Program-made: the position numbers and the translations under genes | The notes under the pieces: generated by a model | Seen by the model: the letters and a program-made list of their open reading frames with translations, nothing else | Told to the model about the DNA's origin: nothing | Database searches by the model: none | Shown here: positions 43,126 through 55,700 of the stretch, piece by piece | Layout: every line of letters starts with the position of its first letter | Position numbering within the stretch: the stretch's first letter is position 1 | Source: Brassica napus | Taxonomy: Eukaryota; Streptophyta; Magnoliopsida; Brassicales; Brassicaceae | NCBI RefSeq assembly: GCF_020379485.1 | Contig: NW_026014848.1 | Location: forward strand, 186,001 to 250,000 | Direction of reading: 5' to 3' | DNA length: 64,000 bases

Positions 43126-46100
43126 TTAAACTCCACAAACATAAAAACAGAAAATTTAAAACTAAGTTTAATATTAAGAAAACATAAAATTGTAATAATG
43201 AAAAATATAATAAATCTATTAAAGTATATAGTTTTATGCCATTTAAAATATTTTGTAACTATTTTATCAAAAGATGTTTATTGTTAAAATGATAGTTTTT
43301 TAATGTCTGTTAAAAATAAGCAGTAAACAAATTGTGATTGTATTTGAGAAATCATATTATATTAGGAAAATATAATTTAGGGGGATTTGCCAAACGTGAT
43401 TAAAAACTTGATTTTGAATACAAAAATGTACCCCAAATTCATTCAAATGCAAAAGTAACCTAAAAGCCAAGTGAAATTACAACAGCCCCCTTATAAATAA
43501 ACAAAAAAGTTATATTTAGTTTTACCATTATAATCCTCCGTTAGAGAAGACTTCTTTGTAAGTCTTCTCGTTCAGTAGATCTTAAAAATAATTTTATAAT
43601 TTTATAAAAAATATTTTGGTAGGTAAAAAATTGAAATCATGTAATAATAAACATTTCTCAATGATGTAAATTTTGTTCATCTGAAATTTAATTATTTTCA
43701 ACATATATGAGTAAATGTATATTGGCTCATGAGTCATTGGTTTAGGGTTTGGTAACATATGTTATAGTATTGTATGTATCTTTAGGGTTAGATTCTGAAA
43801 TTTTACCTTCATTTTTTTCTTTTTCAAATTGACCCATATATGTTCAGTAACTATCTAATAACTTGATTTAAACACTTTCTAAGTTTTTTTTTTTAATTTA
43901 AGAAAATGTTTTTTGCATAGTTAATTGATTTTAGGGTCTGGAAGACTCACAGAAGACTTAAAAAGATGTCTTCAGACACATCCCGCCAAAATTTTAGTAG
44001 AATTTATGGTTTCCGCCTAAATTTTGGAATAATTTCGGTTTCCCGCCTAAATCAAAGTCTTCCTTAAGTCTTCCAGTAATCTTCCATAAGTCTTCCATGA
44101 GTCTTTCATAAGTCTTCCAGGAGTCTTCCATAAGTATTCCAGAAGTCTTCCAAATAAAGTCTTCTCATAGATTAGATCTTAAAAACAATTTAAATTTTTT
44201 ATAAAAAATATTTTCATGGGTTAAAATTTGAAATCATATAATAATAAACATTTTTCAATGATGTAAACTTATTTTCTCTGAAATTGAATTATTTTCAACA
44301 TAGATGAGTGAATGTAGATTGGTTCATGAGTCATTGGTTTAGTGTTTGGTAACATATGTTATAGTATTGTTGGTATCTTTAGGGTTTTAGATTTTTTCCT
44401 TTTTCAAATTGACCTATATATGTTTAGTAACTATCTAATAATTTGATTTAAACACTTTCTAAGTTTTATAAGTTTAAATATTTTTTGCATAGTTATTTGA
44501 TTTTAGGGTCTAGAAGACTCACAGAAAACTTAAAAATAAGTCTTCCGACACATCCCGCCTAAATTTAAGTAAAATTTAGGGTTCCCGCCTGAATTTTGGA
44601 ATAATTTAGGTTTCCCGCCTAAATCAAAGTCTTCCATAAGTCCTCCATGACTCTTCCATGAGTCATCCATAAGTCTTCCAGAAGTCTTCTGAGTCGAAAA
44701 TATTTAACCTAATTGGAATTTTTGTTTCCATATATAAAGAAAATTTGCACATTATCTTTCTTCTTCTCAAATGACTGCAACAAAATGTAATGTTTCTCAC
44801 TCTAAAACTCTCCAACCTCTCTCTAATCTCTTTGAACATCAAAACACCAAATTTTATATCCATTTCTCACTTTTTTATGTCTTCTCACTAATTTATTTCT
44901 TTTTGCAGGTTTTCCATTACATGATTCTCATCTTTCACTCTTTCAAAGGTAGATCTCTAAATTTTGGATATGAATTTATGTGTGTGTTTATATGTTAGAT
45001 TATTAAAAACTATAGATTCAAGATAGTGTGACTGTTTTGTTTATTTTGTAAGCATAAAATTTTCATTTTTGAAGTTTTTCTTTGTTTTGAAGTCATTTGA
45101 ATGTTTTTGAATTTGCAGATTTTTCCAAATCTGAGAAAATTTAAAAGACTTCTCAGAAGAATCTGAGAAAGAAGACTCTCAGAAGCCTTATTAGAAAGTC
45201 TTCTAATGTATTTTATGCTAGAAGACTTCTTCATGGGAAGTCTTCAGGAAGTCTTCCAAAGTCTTCAGGAATTCTTCCGAAGTCTTCTGCCTAAAGTGGT
45301 ATAAATTTTGGATATGTATTTTATGTGTTTTATATATTAGATTCTACAAAATTATAGATCCAACCTAATGTGACTGTTTTGTTTATTATCTAAAAATTTA
45401 TTTTTGAAGTCTTCTCTATTTTGAAGTCATTTGAATGCTTTTGAATATGCAGATTTTTCATATCTAAGACAGATTTTAGAAGACTTCTGGGATAATTATC
45501 GGAAGACTCTCGGAAGACTCGCGAAAGACTCTCGGAAGACTTTCGGAATACTTCTTGGGAAATCTTCTAATGTATTTTATGCTAGAAGACTTCCCACGAA
45601 GTCTTCGGAAAGTCTTCTAAAGTCTTCTGCCCAAGATGATGTAAAGTGGAGTCAAAGCTTATCTATGTTGAGGAATAATATCTAGCTGTATAATAATTTT
45701 GTTTATGGTCTTTTTATGATTTGTATGTTTAATATTTTTTTTTGTGAATTATTTTGTAAACTTTAAGAGATGTCAATCAAAAGAATGGTAAATATGTTCA
45801 TGTTTTGTCAAACGTACTTGACTTCATTAAAGTTATTGATCAACATACCAAAAAATATTTTAATCATTCTACCCACACATAACAATACACAACAACACAA
45901 AAACTTAGTAAAATTTGCTAAAACTAAGAGAGAAGACTTCTCAAGAAACCTTAGTCAAATTCACAAAAGATCAAAATTGAATTTTAAGTAAAAGTTCAAA
46001 TTTTAAATCTCATGGAAGTTAAATATCATATCTTATGAGGAAGACAACACAAACACAGAACATCAACTTAATAAAACAAAATCATCGGAGAAGTCTTCTA

Positions 46101-47279
46101 CAAGTCTTCTATGAGGAAGAATTACTGAAGACTTCTTCGTTTAGCTAGAAACATTATTAAACATCAATGCTTGTAACTTCATAATTATCACCAATTAATT
46201 CATAAACTCGACTTAGTAATCCCAATATTGACTAATAAACATGAATTAGCAAGAAAATATTAAAAATTCATTTTAATTTTGGATAAATTTGAAGTTTAAT
46301 AAAGATTTACGTAGAAAAATTCTTTTGAAGTCATCTATGGAAGACTTCAAAAGATGTCTACTTTGTGTAGACTTCAAAAGAAGTCTTCTATTTAGGTCAT
46401 TTTTGCAATTGCAAATTTACAAAGGAAGACTTCTTAAGAAGTCTACTCTACAGAAGACAAAGTCTACTCTACAGAAGACATCTTTGGAAGTCTTCCTTTG
46501 TAAATACTGGCTTACTTTTGAAATTGAATTTTTTCGAAATTCCCAGAGAAGTCTTCTAGGATAAACATGTTACTTTCGAATTTGACCGAAGTTAGTCAGA
46601 ATTTTGACTTTTTGTAGAAGACTTCTAGGGAAGTCTACGTGGAGAATACTTCAAAAGAAGTGTTTCTCTAAGTCTTCCGAAAGTCTTCTCAATGTCGCAA
46701 GAAGTCTGCTGGGTTACTTTTGCAATTGACTATATTTGAATTTTTGAGAGAAGACTTCTTTAGAAATCTTATCTCGCGGGCAAAGGTTTGACCAAAACCC
46801 ATAATTAAACTCGAGAAGACTTCTTCGCCGAACAGATCTGAAAAATAAAATGTAGTTTGCGATTCCATACCTTGAACTCGTGAGATGACTTGCGTGGTTT
46901 CTCCAATCACCCAGAACTTCACCACAACAACAACCTGCACGTTAATCACCAAGAATCATGAGCTTATGAACCTTACATAATTTGTAATCAAAATATTCAG
47001 TTTTTGATGTATTTTTAGAGAAAGTGTAAGATATGTGGTTTGTAAAACTTTTATAGAAAGAGATTGATTGATTTAGAGAATAAGAGAATGAGATCAGATT
47101 GTAGAGAGTTTAGTGAAGAATCATCATGAACTCATAAGAACGAGAGAGAGACTGACTCAAAACATTATTATATTTAAAAATGAGAGAGTTTACAATGTAT
47201 AGGATAGAATCCAAGGGTTTTGGAGACTTAAGGATAATGGTAAGCATGTGAAGTCAATAAAGAGAAGATACTAGGTTTG
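43126..47279. repeat. AAGTCTTC/GAAGACTT-rich repeat block with nested tandem duplications
   Basis: From about 43545 to 46770 the motif AGAAGACTTC and its complement recur dozens of times. Two larger direct duplications are superposed: a 597-bp period (GAGTCATTGG at 43731 and 44328) and a 334-bp period (GAAGTCATTTGAATG at 45089 and 45423). TATATAAAG near 44733 followed by a CT-rich leader and a possible splice acceptor (TTTTTGCAG at 44900-44908) suggests a transcribed non-coding unit. Lines such as GGTTACTTTTGCAATTG recur near 46710. No protein family was recognised. ORFs here are repeat read-through. Confidence 0.75.
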
Positions 47280-47608
47280 AATTCATCCAATGGCTGTTCC
47301 CACATGTGTAAAGCATCTTTCCTTTTTGCTTTACCTTTCCAGCTAGGGACAGGCTGTCATGGCCGAGTCTTATCCTCCTCAACGGTCGGATTAGTCCTCA
47401 CGGTAAGCTCCTCCATCTTTTACCATTTCACCTCTCATAAGTTACTTTCACTTTTGGTCGAGGTTTGGTTTGCCCTTGATGCGTACGGCCTGTACGGCCC
47501 GTACGGTCTTGTACGGATCAGGTCGATCCCAAACTCGCCCAACCCTTCTCAACTTCATTCCTCAATCCCTTATGCCTTCTTATACACTGAACTCAGCTCA
47601 TTTCAACA
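47280..47608 (-). repeat. Copia 3' LTR with adjoining polypurine tract
   Basis: Nearly identical to 58294-58613 apart from a CGTACGGTCTTGTACGG-type insertion (about 47500-47521) absent from the other LTR. The polypurine tract AAGCTTGAGGGGGAG (minus, 47623-47609) abuts the LTR start. Confidence 0.9.
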
Positions 47609-47623
47609 CTCCCCCTCAAGCTT

Positions 47624-50600
47624 GATCTTATTGATTGATCAAGCTTGGAAACCATGAGATCTTCCTCATTAAAAACCTCACCAAGGAAAACCCATTGGGA
47701 CAAAACCTTGATAAGGGAAAAAGAGTAAAGACCCCATGGTAAGGGGACTAAGCCACTTGGTGTGAGATCAATAAGTCCTAGCCTGATGTGAATGGACTCC
47801 ATGGTCTTCTGTCTTGCGGCTTTGGTAAAGACATCAGCTAACTGATCTTCACTTCTTGTATAGCATGGCAAGATCACTCCCAAGACTATCATCTGCCTCA
47901 CCTTATGACAATCCACTTCAATGTGTTTGGTTCTCTCATGGAACACTGAGTTGGAGGCTATATGAATTGCGGCTTGGTTATCACAATGCATAGTCATTGG
48001 TGTAGCTAGCTCAATCTGCAAATGCTTCAAGATCCCCTTGATCCACACCAACTCGTTGGTGAGCTTCAGCATTGCTTTATACTCAGCCTCAGCACTTGAA
48101 CAAGACACCACCTTCTGCTTCTTGCTCTTCCAAGTCACTAGGTTGCCTCCAATGAAGGTGCAATAGCCTGTAGTTGATCTTCTATCAGCTCGACCACCAG
48201 CCCAATCAGCATCACAATACCCAACTACTTCAGTACTCTTGTTGCATCCCAACCAGACTCCTAGACCGGCTGATCCATTCAGGTACATCAAGAGCCTCTC
48301 CACCATGCGCCAATGATGCTCCTTTGGTACTTGCATGTGTTGGCTCACCTGATTCACAGAAAAACATATATCAGGCCGTGTGATGGTTAGGTATATGAGC
48401 TTACCCACTAGCTTCCTATAAAGCTTTGGATCATGAAACAACTTGCTATCCTCAATCTCCCCCTCACGTGGAACCTTATACCCATCCTCCATGGGCATTT
48501 TGGCTGTCTTCCCTCCTAGCAAACCTGCATCTTTCAAAAGATCAAGTGCATACTTTCTCTGAGACATGAATAAACCTTCCTTCGATCTACATATGTCAAT
48601 CCCAAGGAAGTATTTCATTTCTCCCAAATCTTTAATTTCAAAGACAGATTTGAGAAACTCTTTTGTTTCTCTTATTCCAATCTTATCACTACCTGTTATG
48701 ATGATATCAGCAACATACACAAGTAAACAGATGATACCTAATGAAGTAGTAAGTGTGAAGAGAGTGTGATCCAATTCAGACTTCCTGAAGCCATGCCCAT
48801 TTAGAGTGGTGCTGAGTTTGTTGTACCAGGCTCTAGGAGATTGTTTCAAGCCATAGATAGCCTTCTTTAGTCTTAGAACATTCCCTGGCTTCACAAGACC
48901 TTCTAAGCCTGGTGGAGGGTACATATAGACTTCATCTTCTAACTCTCCTTGAAGAAAAGCATTCTTCACAACCATTTGCCACAAATCCCACTCAAGGTTC
49001 ACAGCCAAAGATAATACTATCCCGATGGTGTGTAGCTTAGCAACCGGGGCAAATGTATCTATGTAGTCCTTTCCATATGTTTGAGTGTATCCGCTAGCCA
49101 CCAATCTTGTCTCTCCTATCAATCTGTCCATTTGGCAAGTACTTGATGGTGAATATCCATCAGCTTGTAACTGCCCTCTTCCCTTTTGGAAGTTCACTCT
49201 CAAACAAAGTGTCATTCTTGATTATTGCATTGGCTTCATCTCCAACAGATTCTTTCCATTCCTCATGCATCATTGCCTCTTCATATGATATTGGTACAAA
49301 GCTGTCATCTAAGCTTATCATGAAGGCGCAATGCTCTAATGGGAACTGAGCAAAGGAACACACTGCTTGGGAAGGATGCTCCACAGCCTGGGCATTGTAG
49401 TACACTCTCGTGTTTACCCAGTTGGAAGCATCCTTCTTCAACCGTGTGCTTCTCCTCAATGGTGGAATGGCCGAGACACTATCCGGAGATGAGACTGGCC
49501 CAGCTTCTTCTTGCACATTCTCTTGTTGCGCATCACTTTCCTCTTCTTGTACTATCCCTTCATCAGGTTCTGGCTCATTCATTTCCTCAACCCCTTCATC
49601 TTGCATCATCACACACTGATCAGAGTCTCTCAAGTCTTCTTTCGGATGACTTGCTTCTTCAGTTTCATTCCCCCTCTCATGATTAGAGTGGGATGTTTCT
49701 TCAGCTTCAGGAGAACTAGATGAGTTTCGTCCTCCTTGATCCTGGGTCAGATTGATCCCAAGACCTTCCAAGATGATCCTAAGGGTTGCGGCCTTATCAG
49801 CATCTCGAGACAGATCTTTTAGATTCTCCCAACTCCTTTCTTCATAGTATCCTTTAGTTTCCATAAACTTCACTTCTCGAGATACATGCACTCTTCTCGT
49901 CTTTGGATCAATGCATTTGTACCCCTTTTGAGATGGTGAGTATCCAATGAACATAGTCCTTATACTCTTTGGCTCAAGCTTGTTTCTCATCTCTCCTGGT
50001 ACCATCACATAGCTCACGAAGCCAAACACTCTCAAGTGGTTTAGGGATGGCTTGATCTTGTTGAGAACTTCAAATGGAGACTAATCTTGCAGCACTCTGG
50101 TTGGTATCCTGTTGATCAGATAGCACGCAGACATAACTACATCACTCCAATACTGCTTAGGAACATTACTCTGAAACATCATGGACCGAGCAACTTTCAT
50201 AAGGTGTCGGTTTTTCCTTTCTGCCACACCATTCTGCTGAGGGGTATAGGGGCAACTAGTTTGGTGAAGAATCCCATGTTGAGCTAGGTGTTGCTTAAAC
50301 AATTTGCTTGTATACTCACCACCATTATCAGATCTGAAAATCTTAAGCTTGGCATTATATTGGTTAGTCACATAGCATTGAAAGTTTTTAAATGTTTCAA
50401 GCACACTATCCTTTGTTTTAATGAGTGTTATCCAGGTGTATTTAGATTTTTCATCAATAAATGTTACAAAGTACTTATAATTCTCTCTAGATAAACATGG
50501 AGCAGTCCACACATCAGAATGCACAAGATCAAAACAGTTTTCATAAATAGTACTAGACTTTTGGAAAACAGTTCTACAATGTTTACTTGAGATACATGCT

Positions 50601-50701
50601 TCATATTCATTATTCTTAAACATGACACCTGGTAACATTAGGTTCAAAGCTCTAACATGAGGATGGCCTAGTCTAGCATGCCACAATGCATTATTTTTCA
50701 A
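47624..50701 (-). pseudogene. Copia integrase, reverse transcriptase and RNase H
   Basis: From 50701: LWHARLGHPHVRALNLMLPG (zinc region, one Cys changed in YEACISSKHC), then the integrase core with D in LVHSDVWTAPC, D in FRSDNGGEY and E in NGVAERKNRHL. RT from 49115 has LVASGYTQTYGKDYIDTFAP, LKKAIYGLKQSPRAWYNKL, and YVADIIITGS where YVDD is normal (catalytic Asp to Ala). RNase H has VGYCDADWAGGRADRRSTTG and VSCSSAEAEYKAM. Defects are TAG at 50083-50081, TGA near 49160 and a one-base frameshift near 49105. The last codons before 47593 run into the LTR and are not homologous. In life it would copy and insert the element's cDNA. Confidence 0.92.
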
Positions 50702-50734
50702 AGCGGAAACTGATTGAAATGAATAACTAAGATT

Positions 50735-50751
50735 AGAAACATGAGCAATGT
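50735..50751. repeat. 17-bp target-site duplication of the LINE (left copy)
   Basis: AGAAACATGAGCAATGT here is identical to 56902-56918 on the other side of the LINE. Confidence 0.97.
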
Positions 50752-50754
50752 CTA

Positions 50755-52050
50755 TCAGCTAAAGAAAGTCCTCCCGATTCTCCCCCCTTATCTCTAACTG
50801 TTAGAGATCGCCTTAAGTCAGTAGAGTGAGGGTTATCAGCTAGCATCAGTCTTTCTTTAATAGGCCGACGTCCAGAAGAAACTTGTTCCGCTGAAACTTC
50901 CCCTTCATCTCTACGGGAAAGAGCTCTTCTTAGGTCCGTTGAGTGTGGTATAGGGGCTGGTAGTGTCGGAGCTTGTAATACAGAATCATGGCTAGGAGCT
51001 CGCCTTTCCTCCAGTCTGCGGTTACTGTTAGCTCTGACTCGATCATGTGCTTCTGCTGTCTTACTTGGAAAGACTGAGTTCCTGGGATTTATTTCGGCTC
51101 TAGCTCCAGATTCCCGTGAGAAGGACCTTCCTAAAATGTAGTCTTCACGGCCTCTACGGTATTCACTAGTGAAAGGTTCGTAGCTTTGATTACGACGTGA
51201 GTTGTGTCTTGAATCTGTTCTACGATCTTCGTAGTAGTTCCTTTTGGAGAATGTGGATGAAGATTCTCTCATCTGTCGGTTTTGATTACTTTTTCCATTC
51301 CTCCTCTCTTCATACTTCCTCCTGTTCTCATCAAGGCTTATTCTTTTGAGAGGTACTAAGCCTGTGAGGACTTCTGTCACGCTCCCTAGAATCCTCCACC
51401 AGAGGGCAGGCATCTTTTTCATGGCCAAGAGAGTAACATCTGAAGCAGTGTTTCTGCAGGTTTTCATAAGTAAATTCCACCTCTATTGTTTCTCCCGAGG
51501 GTAGAGTGAAATCTCTGAACATCTCCAGGGGGTTGAGTCCATTGATGCTAACCCGAACTCGAGCTTGAGTTGGTATGCATGCTTCCACCGTGCCTATTTC
51601 GTTTCCAATGGCACGTAGAGCTGTATCATCCCAGTAGTGTAGGGGAACTCCATTAATCTGAATCCAGAATGGTAAGAGAGCTGGGAACTTGTCAGAGATC
51701 ACTGGTTCCCAACGTTGAACAATAATCATCCATCTTTTGAAGTGGAAAGGAGCCTTGTTGAGAATGGTGAGCAGGTCTCTTTCATTGTCGAACCGGAACT
51801 GGAAAAGGAGGGGTCCCATGTCTCTTCCAGTGAGGCGCCCAGAGACATTCCCGTGTTGAAGAAAGAATTCCACCAGAGCTTTGGTGTTCTGAACTGCAGG
51901 GTTTGTTACTCTCCCAATAAGGGTAAACTTGTTCTCATCTATTAGAACCGTTGTATCAATCTCTGGAATTTGGGCAGGAGGCTTGCGGCTCAACTGGTCT
52001 CTAGTCGAGATCCATTTCTTCTTGTCCTCTCTTGAGTATCGGTGGCTCAT
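50755..52050 (-). pseudogene. LINE ORF1 N-terminal part (DUF4283 and zinc knuckle), in the inverted segment
   Basis: Starts MSHRYSREDKKKWISTRDQL (52050). The DUF4283-type RNA-binding region follows (TLIGRVTNPAVQNTKALVEF, RWEPVISDKFPALLPFWIQI, VPLHYWDDTALRAIGNEIGT) and then a CCHC knuckle CFRCYSLGHEKDAC. A one-base shift near 51340 moves the Arg/Ser-rich tail into another frame (SLDENRRKYEERRNGKSN). The frame ends at the insertion border in SLADR. It would coat LINE RNA, but it is separated from its own C-terminus by the inversion. Confidence 0.88.
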
Positions 52051-52189
52051 GTCTTTATCGAAGGAGATGCCGGTGCTGAGTTACAGAGCTAGAAGTAAGG
52101 GCTTCTCACAGAGAGCAAAAACTAGCGAGATTTTGTATAAGATTCTTCTTCACTGTTGTCCTAGCAAGCTTCGTTTGTAATGGAGTCAG

Positions 52190-52778
52190 TAGTTGAGGTA
52201 GAGATTGTCCACGGGAAAGCTTATCTTTGCCCTCTAATAGGAAAGCTTTACGTACGAACCAAGGAACGTCCACAGGATCCAGTCACCTTCAAGACATCGA
52301 AATCCAATATTTTGAGGAAATCATGGAACCACCAAGACTCTCTAACAACAGACCCTCGGGATCCCGCCCACCGGGAACACTCCACTCTCCAATAGAGCAA
52401 ATCTCCCCAATAAGATCCTTGAGCGAAGATAGGAGACATGTCACCTTACGGTTAGGACCACAACCTGTGGAGAACCAACAAAACTCTCCTATCCAAGCCA
52501 GGCTATCTGATGGCCAGGGAATTGTTACTCGAAGTGTGGCAAAAAGGAAGGAAGGAAAAGCGCCACCAAAAAAGAAATATAACCCCAGCCCTGTAAACGG
52601 AATTAGCCTGAAGAAGAGAAGAGTTGCTAAAACTCAAAACTCACCTAGAAGGAGGACACAGGCGAGCAACACAGCAACAACAACAACTCAGCGCAAAGGA
52701 ACCCCGAAAGCAAACATTATTCCTGCAATCTCAAAGAAGAATAAGGATTTTCGGGCAGAACCAAGCGCTCTTCCTTAG
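52190..52778 (+). pseudogene. LINE ORF1 C-terminal part in normal orientation
   Basis: Basic, Ser/Pro-rich tail (LPSNRKALRTNQGTSTGSS, KRKEGKAPPKKKYNPSPVNG, SLKKRRVAKTQNSPRRRTQ) ending at the TAG 52776-52778, just before ORF2. It continues ORF1 from the breakpoint near 52175. It has no start of its own. Confidence 0.75.
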
Positions 52779-55700
52779 CGCTACTCAGCTGGAACTGTCA
52801 AGGAATTGGGAGCACCTTGACAGGCCAGCGGCTGCGGGAATTCAAGTCTCGGATCTCCCCAGAAATCATTTTCCTACAAGAAACAATGAATCAAGACGAA
52901 GTGGTGCTCCGACTATTCCAAAAAACGGAATACACAAACCACTTCATGGTAACACCAAGTGGAACAGGAGGCGGATTGTCCTTATCTTGGAAGGCTGAGG
53001 TTCAGGTGGACATTCTTTCCTCCTCCTCAAATTTTATAGACACTTCTATCTCTATGTTCCAAAGATCTATGCTAGTCACGTTCATCTATGGATCACCCCG
53101 ACAAGAAAACAGAGCACAGTTCTGGAGTCAATTGACAGAACTAGGTCTAGGACGTGATGAGGAAGCTTGGCTCAGCGTGGGAGACTTCAATGATTTGCTG
53201 GACAACTCAGAGAAGGTTGGAGGACCTTTACGCTGGGAGGGCTTCTTCCTTGCCTTTAGAAGCTTTGTCTCTCAGATGGGGTTATGGGATCTCCAACACT
53301 CGGGTAACTCTCTGTCCTGGAGAGGCACTAGATATAGCCACTTCATTCAATCCCGTTTGGACAGAGCGATGATGAATTGTAAATGGGCTGAGAACTACCC
53401 GACGGGCTGTTGCGAGTATTTGAGATTCGAAGGTTCGGATCATAGACCGATACTTGTGCAACTCAACCAAAGTCCACCGAAGAAACGAGGACTTTTCCGT
53501 TTCGACAGAAGACTAAAAGACGAGCCAGAGATCCAAAACCTGGTAGAGAAACATTGGACTTCAATGTCATATGAATCAGTATTGGTGAAGATTTGTAGGA
53601 TAAGGAGAAAGATCATGGAATGGTCTAAACAACAAAATAGGAACAGCAAAGCGCTCATTTTGGAAACACAGGAAAAACTAGAGGAGGCCCTAGCAAGCAT
53701 CAACCCTGATCCCACCATAATTGGTTCCCTGTCACAGATTTTGGAGAAGGCCGACTTGGAGGAGGAACAATACTGGAAACAAAGAAGTAGAATCCAATGG
53801 CTACACAGTGGCGATCGCAACTCTGCCTCTTTTCATGCTGTAACCCGAGAAAGAAGAACCATTAATAACTTCTCTGTAATCGAGAACTCCTTGGGCCAAC
53901 CGGTGTTTGAAGAAGAACAAATAGTTCAAACCATTGCGAACTACTACTCCGAGCTTTTCACGTCGAACCAGACACCTTCACTTCACGTGGTTGAGGAAGT
54001 ATTGTCTCCCATCATCACGACTGAAATGAATGATGCCTTGACTAGGATACCAGACAAGTCCGAAATCAAACAAGCGGTATTCTCCATTAACCCGGACAAA
54101 GCACCAGGACCAGACGGTTTCTCTGCGAGTTTTTACCAAAGTTTCTGGGACATTATTGGAGATGATGTAGCTGCTGAAGTCGGGTCTTTTTTCACGACCA
54201 ACACACTCGATGCTCGCTTCAATGAGACTCATGTCAGGTTAATTCCGAAGACTAAAGGAGCAAAGACAGTTGCGGATTACAGGCCCATCGCCTTATGTAG
54301 TAAGCACTACAAGATCATTGCAAAGGTGCTCACATCGCGTCTTCAACCAGTGCTCCAAACCGTAGTCTCAAAGAACCAGTCTGCTTTCGTTAAAGGGCGC
54401 GCAATAGCTGACAACGTACTCATTACCCACGAAGTTCTTCACTATCTACAGACCTCGGGTGCTAGTGTTCGGTGTGCAATGGCAGTTAAAACCGACATGA
54501 GCAAAGCGTACGACCGCATTGAATGGAACTTTATGGAGAGAGTACTAACAAGATTGGGTTTTCACCCCACTTGGGTGGTCTGGATTATGGAGTGTATCCG
54601 CTCAGTCTCCTACTCCTTCTTAATAAATGGCGCAGCACAAGGAAAGGTAACCCCTTCAAGGGGTATCCGCCAAGGAGATCCCCTATCACCTTACCTTTTC
54701 ATTCTATGCACGGAAGTTCTCTCGCAGCTCTGCCTCAAATCCATGAACGATGGGAAAATGGCTGGAATCAAAGTGGCCCGAAGCTGCCCTCCAATCAACC
54801 ACTTACTTTTTGCGGACGACACAATGTTTTTTACAAAAACAAATGTGTCCAGCTGCGAGGCCCTGAAACGCATCCTGAACTTGTATGAAGAAGCATCGGG
54901 GCAGTGTATTAACCTTGGGAAGTCAGCTATTACCTTCTCATCTAAGACTCCAAGTGAAGTTAAGGATCGAGTCAAAAACTTCCTCAATATCCACAATGAA
55001 GGTGGAGTGGGAAAATATTTGGGTCTCCCCGAGCATTTCGGAAGGAAGAAGAGAGACATCTTCGTAAGCCTCATTGATAGAATCAGACAAAAATCGATCA
55101 GCTGGACCACGAGATATCTATCAAGCGCCGGGAAACAAGTTCTTCTACAAGCAGTGTTAGCAGCCTTGCCGACGTACACAATGTCCTGTTTTAAATTGCC
55201 CCTCTCGATCTGTAAACAAATTCAGAGCGTCCTAACGCGGTTCTGGTGGGATGCGAAACCAGCAGTAAGAAAGCTCTGCTGGGTGTCCTGGAATAGACTT
55301 ACTAGACCAAAAGGGATTGGAGGTTTGGGTTTCAGAGAAGTAGAACAGTTCAACAATGCTCTATTGGCAAAACTAGCTTGGAGGATACTAAAAGAACCCC
55401 AGTCTCTTCTTGCACAGACTTTACTTGGGAAGTATTGTGTAAATGCCTCATTCTTAGGTTGCACGGCACCTGCAGTAGCCTCCCACGGATGGAGGGGAAT
55501 ACTAGCAGGAAGAGAGGTTATCCGCAAAGGACTTGGTTGGATTGTGGGAAACGGGAAAGACATTCGGGTTTGGGCAGAGCCTTGGCTCAGTTTGGAGAGA
55601 CCCATGACCCCTGTAGGCCCGCCTACCCAAGCTAATCTCAATCTCTGTGTGGCGGACTTTCTTTTACCTGCATCCAACAGTTGGAACCTTCAAATGATCA

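Noticed and set aside
46289..46952. ORFs on both strands of the AAGTCTTC block
   Set aside because: Peptides only reflect the 8-bp motif and duplications.
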